A stretch of DNA of 64,000 nucleotides from Stratiolaelaps scimitus (lineage: Eukaryota > Arthropoda > Arachnida > Mesostigmata > Laelapidae): contig JABWDB010000001.1 in assembly GCA_019614645.1 (NCBI GenBank), forward strand, positions 8,415,501-8,479,500, given 5' to 3'. Shown piece by piece: positions 62,632 through 64,000 of this stretch (position 1 is its first letter; each line of letters opens with the position of its first letter). Position numbers and translations under genes: made by a program. Under the pieces are notes generated by a model, which saw nothing but the letters and a program-made list of their open reading frames with translations, was not told where the DNA came from and made no database searches.

Positions 62632-62780
62632 TACTACGGAAACCACAAACGGCACCACGATTTGTGCTTTGTCTTGGATCTAGGTGACATTGCCCTGCCA
62701 CCACATAGGTCTGTCGGGAAACTCTCAAATAGGTCCAGCATGATCGACATGATTAGTCCTTGAAGCAAATATGGTAGCGA
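62632..62780. repeat. Diverged interspersed repeat, copy 2, with inverted partner at 63002
   Basis: Partner of 50709-50880. Bases 62685-62719 recur inverted at 63002-63036 (34 of 35), so the unit is bounded by an inverted repeat. An ORF reading ALPPHRSVGKLSNRSSMIDM ends inside; no family recognised. Confidence 0.6.
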
Positions 62781-63036
62781 GACCTATCCTAGGAAGTCGG
62801 AGATGAGAGTCAGAAAAAACATGGTCGTGTCAATCGAACCACCGTTTTATCGATTGACACGACCCTTCATGTATTCATGTATTGTCCATGTATTGTATCT
62901 AGACTGACGAGCTCTCAATAATGACAATATACTAATTAATCTTGACTGACGAGCTCTCCAGACAACTTTTTATGGCTTTGCACAAGCCTCGCTAGCACAA
63001 GTCCCGACAGACCTATGTGGGTGGCAGGGCAATGTC
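62685..63036. repeat. Nested inverted repeats (35-bp arms with inner 15-bp hairpin)
   Basis: Outer arms 62685-62719 and 63002-63036. Inside is a perfect 15-bp stem, 62823-62837 with 62850-62864, around a 12-nt loop. A direct pair GACTGACGAGCTCTC (about 62903 and 62943) also lies within. The arrangement resembles a small fold-back element. Confidence 0.65.
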
Positions 63037-63354
63037 CTGTTTTCCTTTATTAGTTTTCGAACTTCAACCGCCCAGCAGCTCGGCTTGTAGTTCAGTCTCC
63101 ACTTTTCTTTTATCCGTGTCATACGATTCGTAGTTCTCCTTAGAATAACACGGAGTGCGTAACCCCGAGAGCTAAGTACAAAGCGGCAGGAATTCGTAGG
63201 AAGTACGTCGCCGGAATTTCATTCCAAATGGAAGTAAAGCAGCACTTTAGTGATGCTAACGAGAGAGTGTGCTCTCTCCTTCTTACAATGCGCGACCGAG
63301 AGCTGCCCAGTGCCGGTATCGTTTATGCAGCGAACCAACCGCACAGCATCTTTG

Positions 63355-63476
63355 CACAACCCGTTTGGATAACGCGTTGAGTCCACCGTGAACCTCGTTG
63401 AGTCCACCGTGAACCCACAACCCGTTTGGATAACGCGTTGAGTCCACCGTGAACCTCGTTGAGTCCACCGTGAACC
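63355..63476. repeat. Two tandem 61-bp units, each with an inner 21-bp doublet
   Basis: Units start at 63355 and 63416 and are essentially identical; within each, GTTGAGTCCACCGTGAAC occurs twice. Confidence 0.85.
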
Positions 63477-63495
63477 TGAACCAGTTATGGTTAAT

Positions 63496-63583
63496 GCTTA
63501 TGTTAGATCGAAAGACAAAAGACAATTTTGGTTATGTTAGATCGAAAGACAATTTTGGTTATGTTAGATCGAAAGACAATTTT
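63496..63583. repeat. Three tandem 27-bp units
   Basis: GTTATGTTAGATCGAAAGAC followed by AATTTTG, at about 63496 (with a 7-nt internal duplication), 63530 and 63557. 27 bp keeps frame, so the + strand frame repeats SKDNFGYVR. Confidence 0.85.
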
Positions 63584-63589
63584 AGAAAA

Positions 63590-63953
63590 AGATTTAATCA
63601 TGCCGTAATATCTTGCTCATTTTTGCTGGATGGCCATTTCACGGCGCCGGTACTCTGTCGGGTGGACGGACAGCTTTTCAAAGACAGACGACGAACGATA
63701 ATTTTTTCCAGCCCCGGCTTGGAGCTCCCAGGAGAGGGAGGAGCTCCCGGTAATGAAGAGGGTACCAAAATTGTCCTCGAGTCCCCTCTTCTTAACGCTC
63801 TCTCTAGTTTCTATCTTGAGAGAGAGAGACTCGAAATTGGGAAAGAGGGTATTTTCAAGAGCCCTGTCGCCGCATTCACGACGATCGCGCGTTTTGTGAG
63901 GAGTTTCTTTGCAGTTTGTCGAGCACTCGTGGATTCTTCCCCGGTGGCGTAAG
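63590..63953 (+). other. Probable first exon (5' UTR or coding) ending at a strong splice donor
   Basis: GC-richer segment ending GCGTAAG|GTAAGTC, a consensus donor at 63953/63954. A reading frame (from the tandem repeats, 63449) runs to a TAA directly before the donor, so the exon may be untranslated leader or use another frame. Continuation lies beyond the window. Confidence 0.4.
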
Positions 63954-64000
63954 GTAAGTCTTAAAACTTGGGTGGTCGTGGTAAAAGGGAATTACTCAAA

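Overview
The window is eukaryotic nuclear DNA, most likely from an arthropod. The evidence is spliceosomal GT-AG exons (including a Spätzle-family Toll-ligand gene, a family described mainly from arthropods), a non-LTR retrotransposon of the R1 clade (arthropod-rich), older retrotransposon debris and very many (TA)n, (GA)n and (ATT)n arrays. A chelicerate such as a mite is possible, but nothing here fixes the species. Long ORFs are rare and almost all belong to the retrotransposon; host genes are short exons in long introns, so ORF length is a poor guide.

Layout. 1-22.7 kb: mostly non-coding, with microsatellites, diverged repeat pairs, a LINE 3' end (9.1 kb), a fold-back repeat (11.2-11.5 kb), two GC-rich islands (5.2-6.1 and 14.8-15.9 kb) that look like promoter/5' exon territory, and a few exon-like segments of low certainty. 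22.8-23.5 kb: decayed reverse transcriptase on the + strand. 24.6-33.9 kb, minus strand: an old, decayed CR1/L2-like retrotransposon split by a young R1-clade element of 6.84 kb (25380-32223) that is flanked by a perfect 12-bp target-site duplication and ends in a poly(A) tract. The R1-like element has ORF1 (zinc-knuckle protein) and ORF2 (endonuclease plus reverse transcriptase) overlapping by 17 bp; one frameshift breaks ORF2.

34.1-39.5 kb, minus strand: the clearest host genes. A small two-exon gene end (34272-34668, with poly(A) signal at 34096) lies downstream of a six-exon Spätzle-like gene (35792-39532). The Spätzle exons join in a consistent phase at all five junctions and encode an RRKR processing site followed by a seven-cysteine domain of 111 residues. 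39.6-64 kb: mostly intergenic or intronic DNA with isolated exon-like segments (a good one at 43831-43994 on the minus strand), microsatellites, a second LINE 3' end (52.0 kb), a template-switch type duplication (61.3-61.9 kb), nested hairpins (62.7-63.0 kb), and at the right edge tandem repeats followed by a strong splice donor (63953) that probably marks the first exon of a gene running out of the window.

No tRNA, rRNA, CRISPR or bacterial-type operon was seen. Exon calls rest on reading frame, splice sites, phase and family motifs read by eye; no search or transcript was available.
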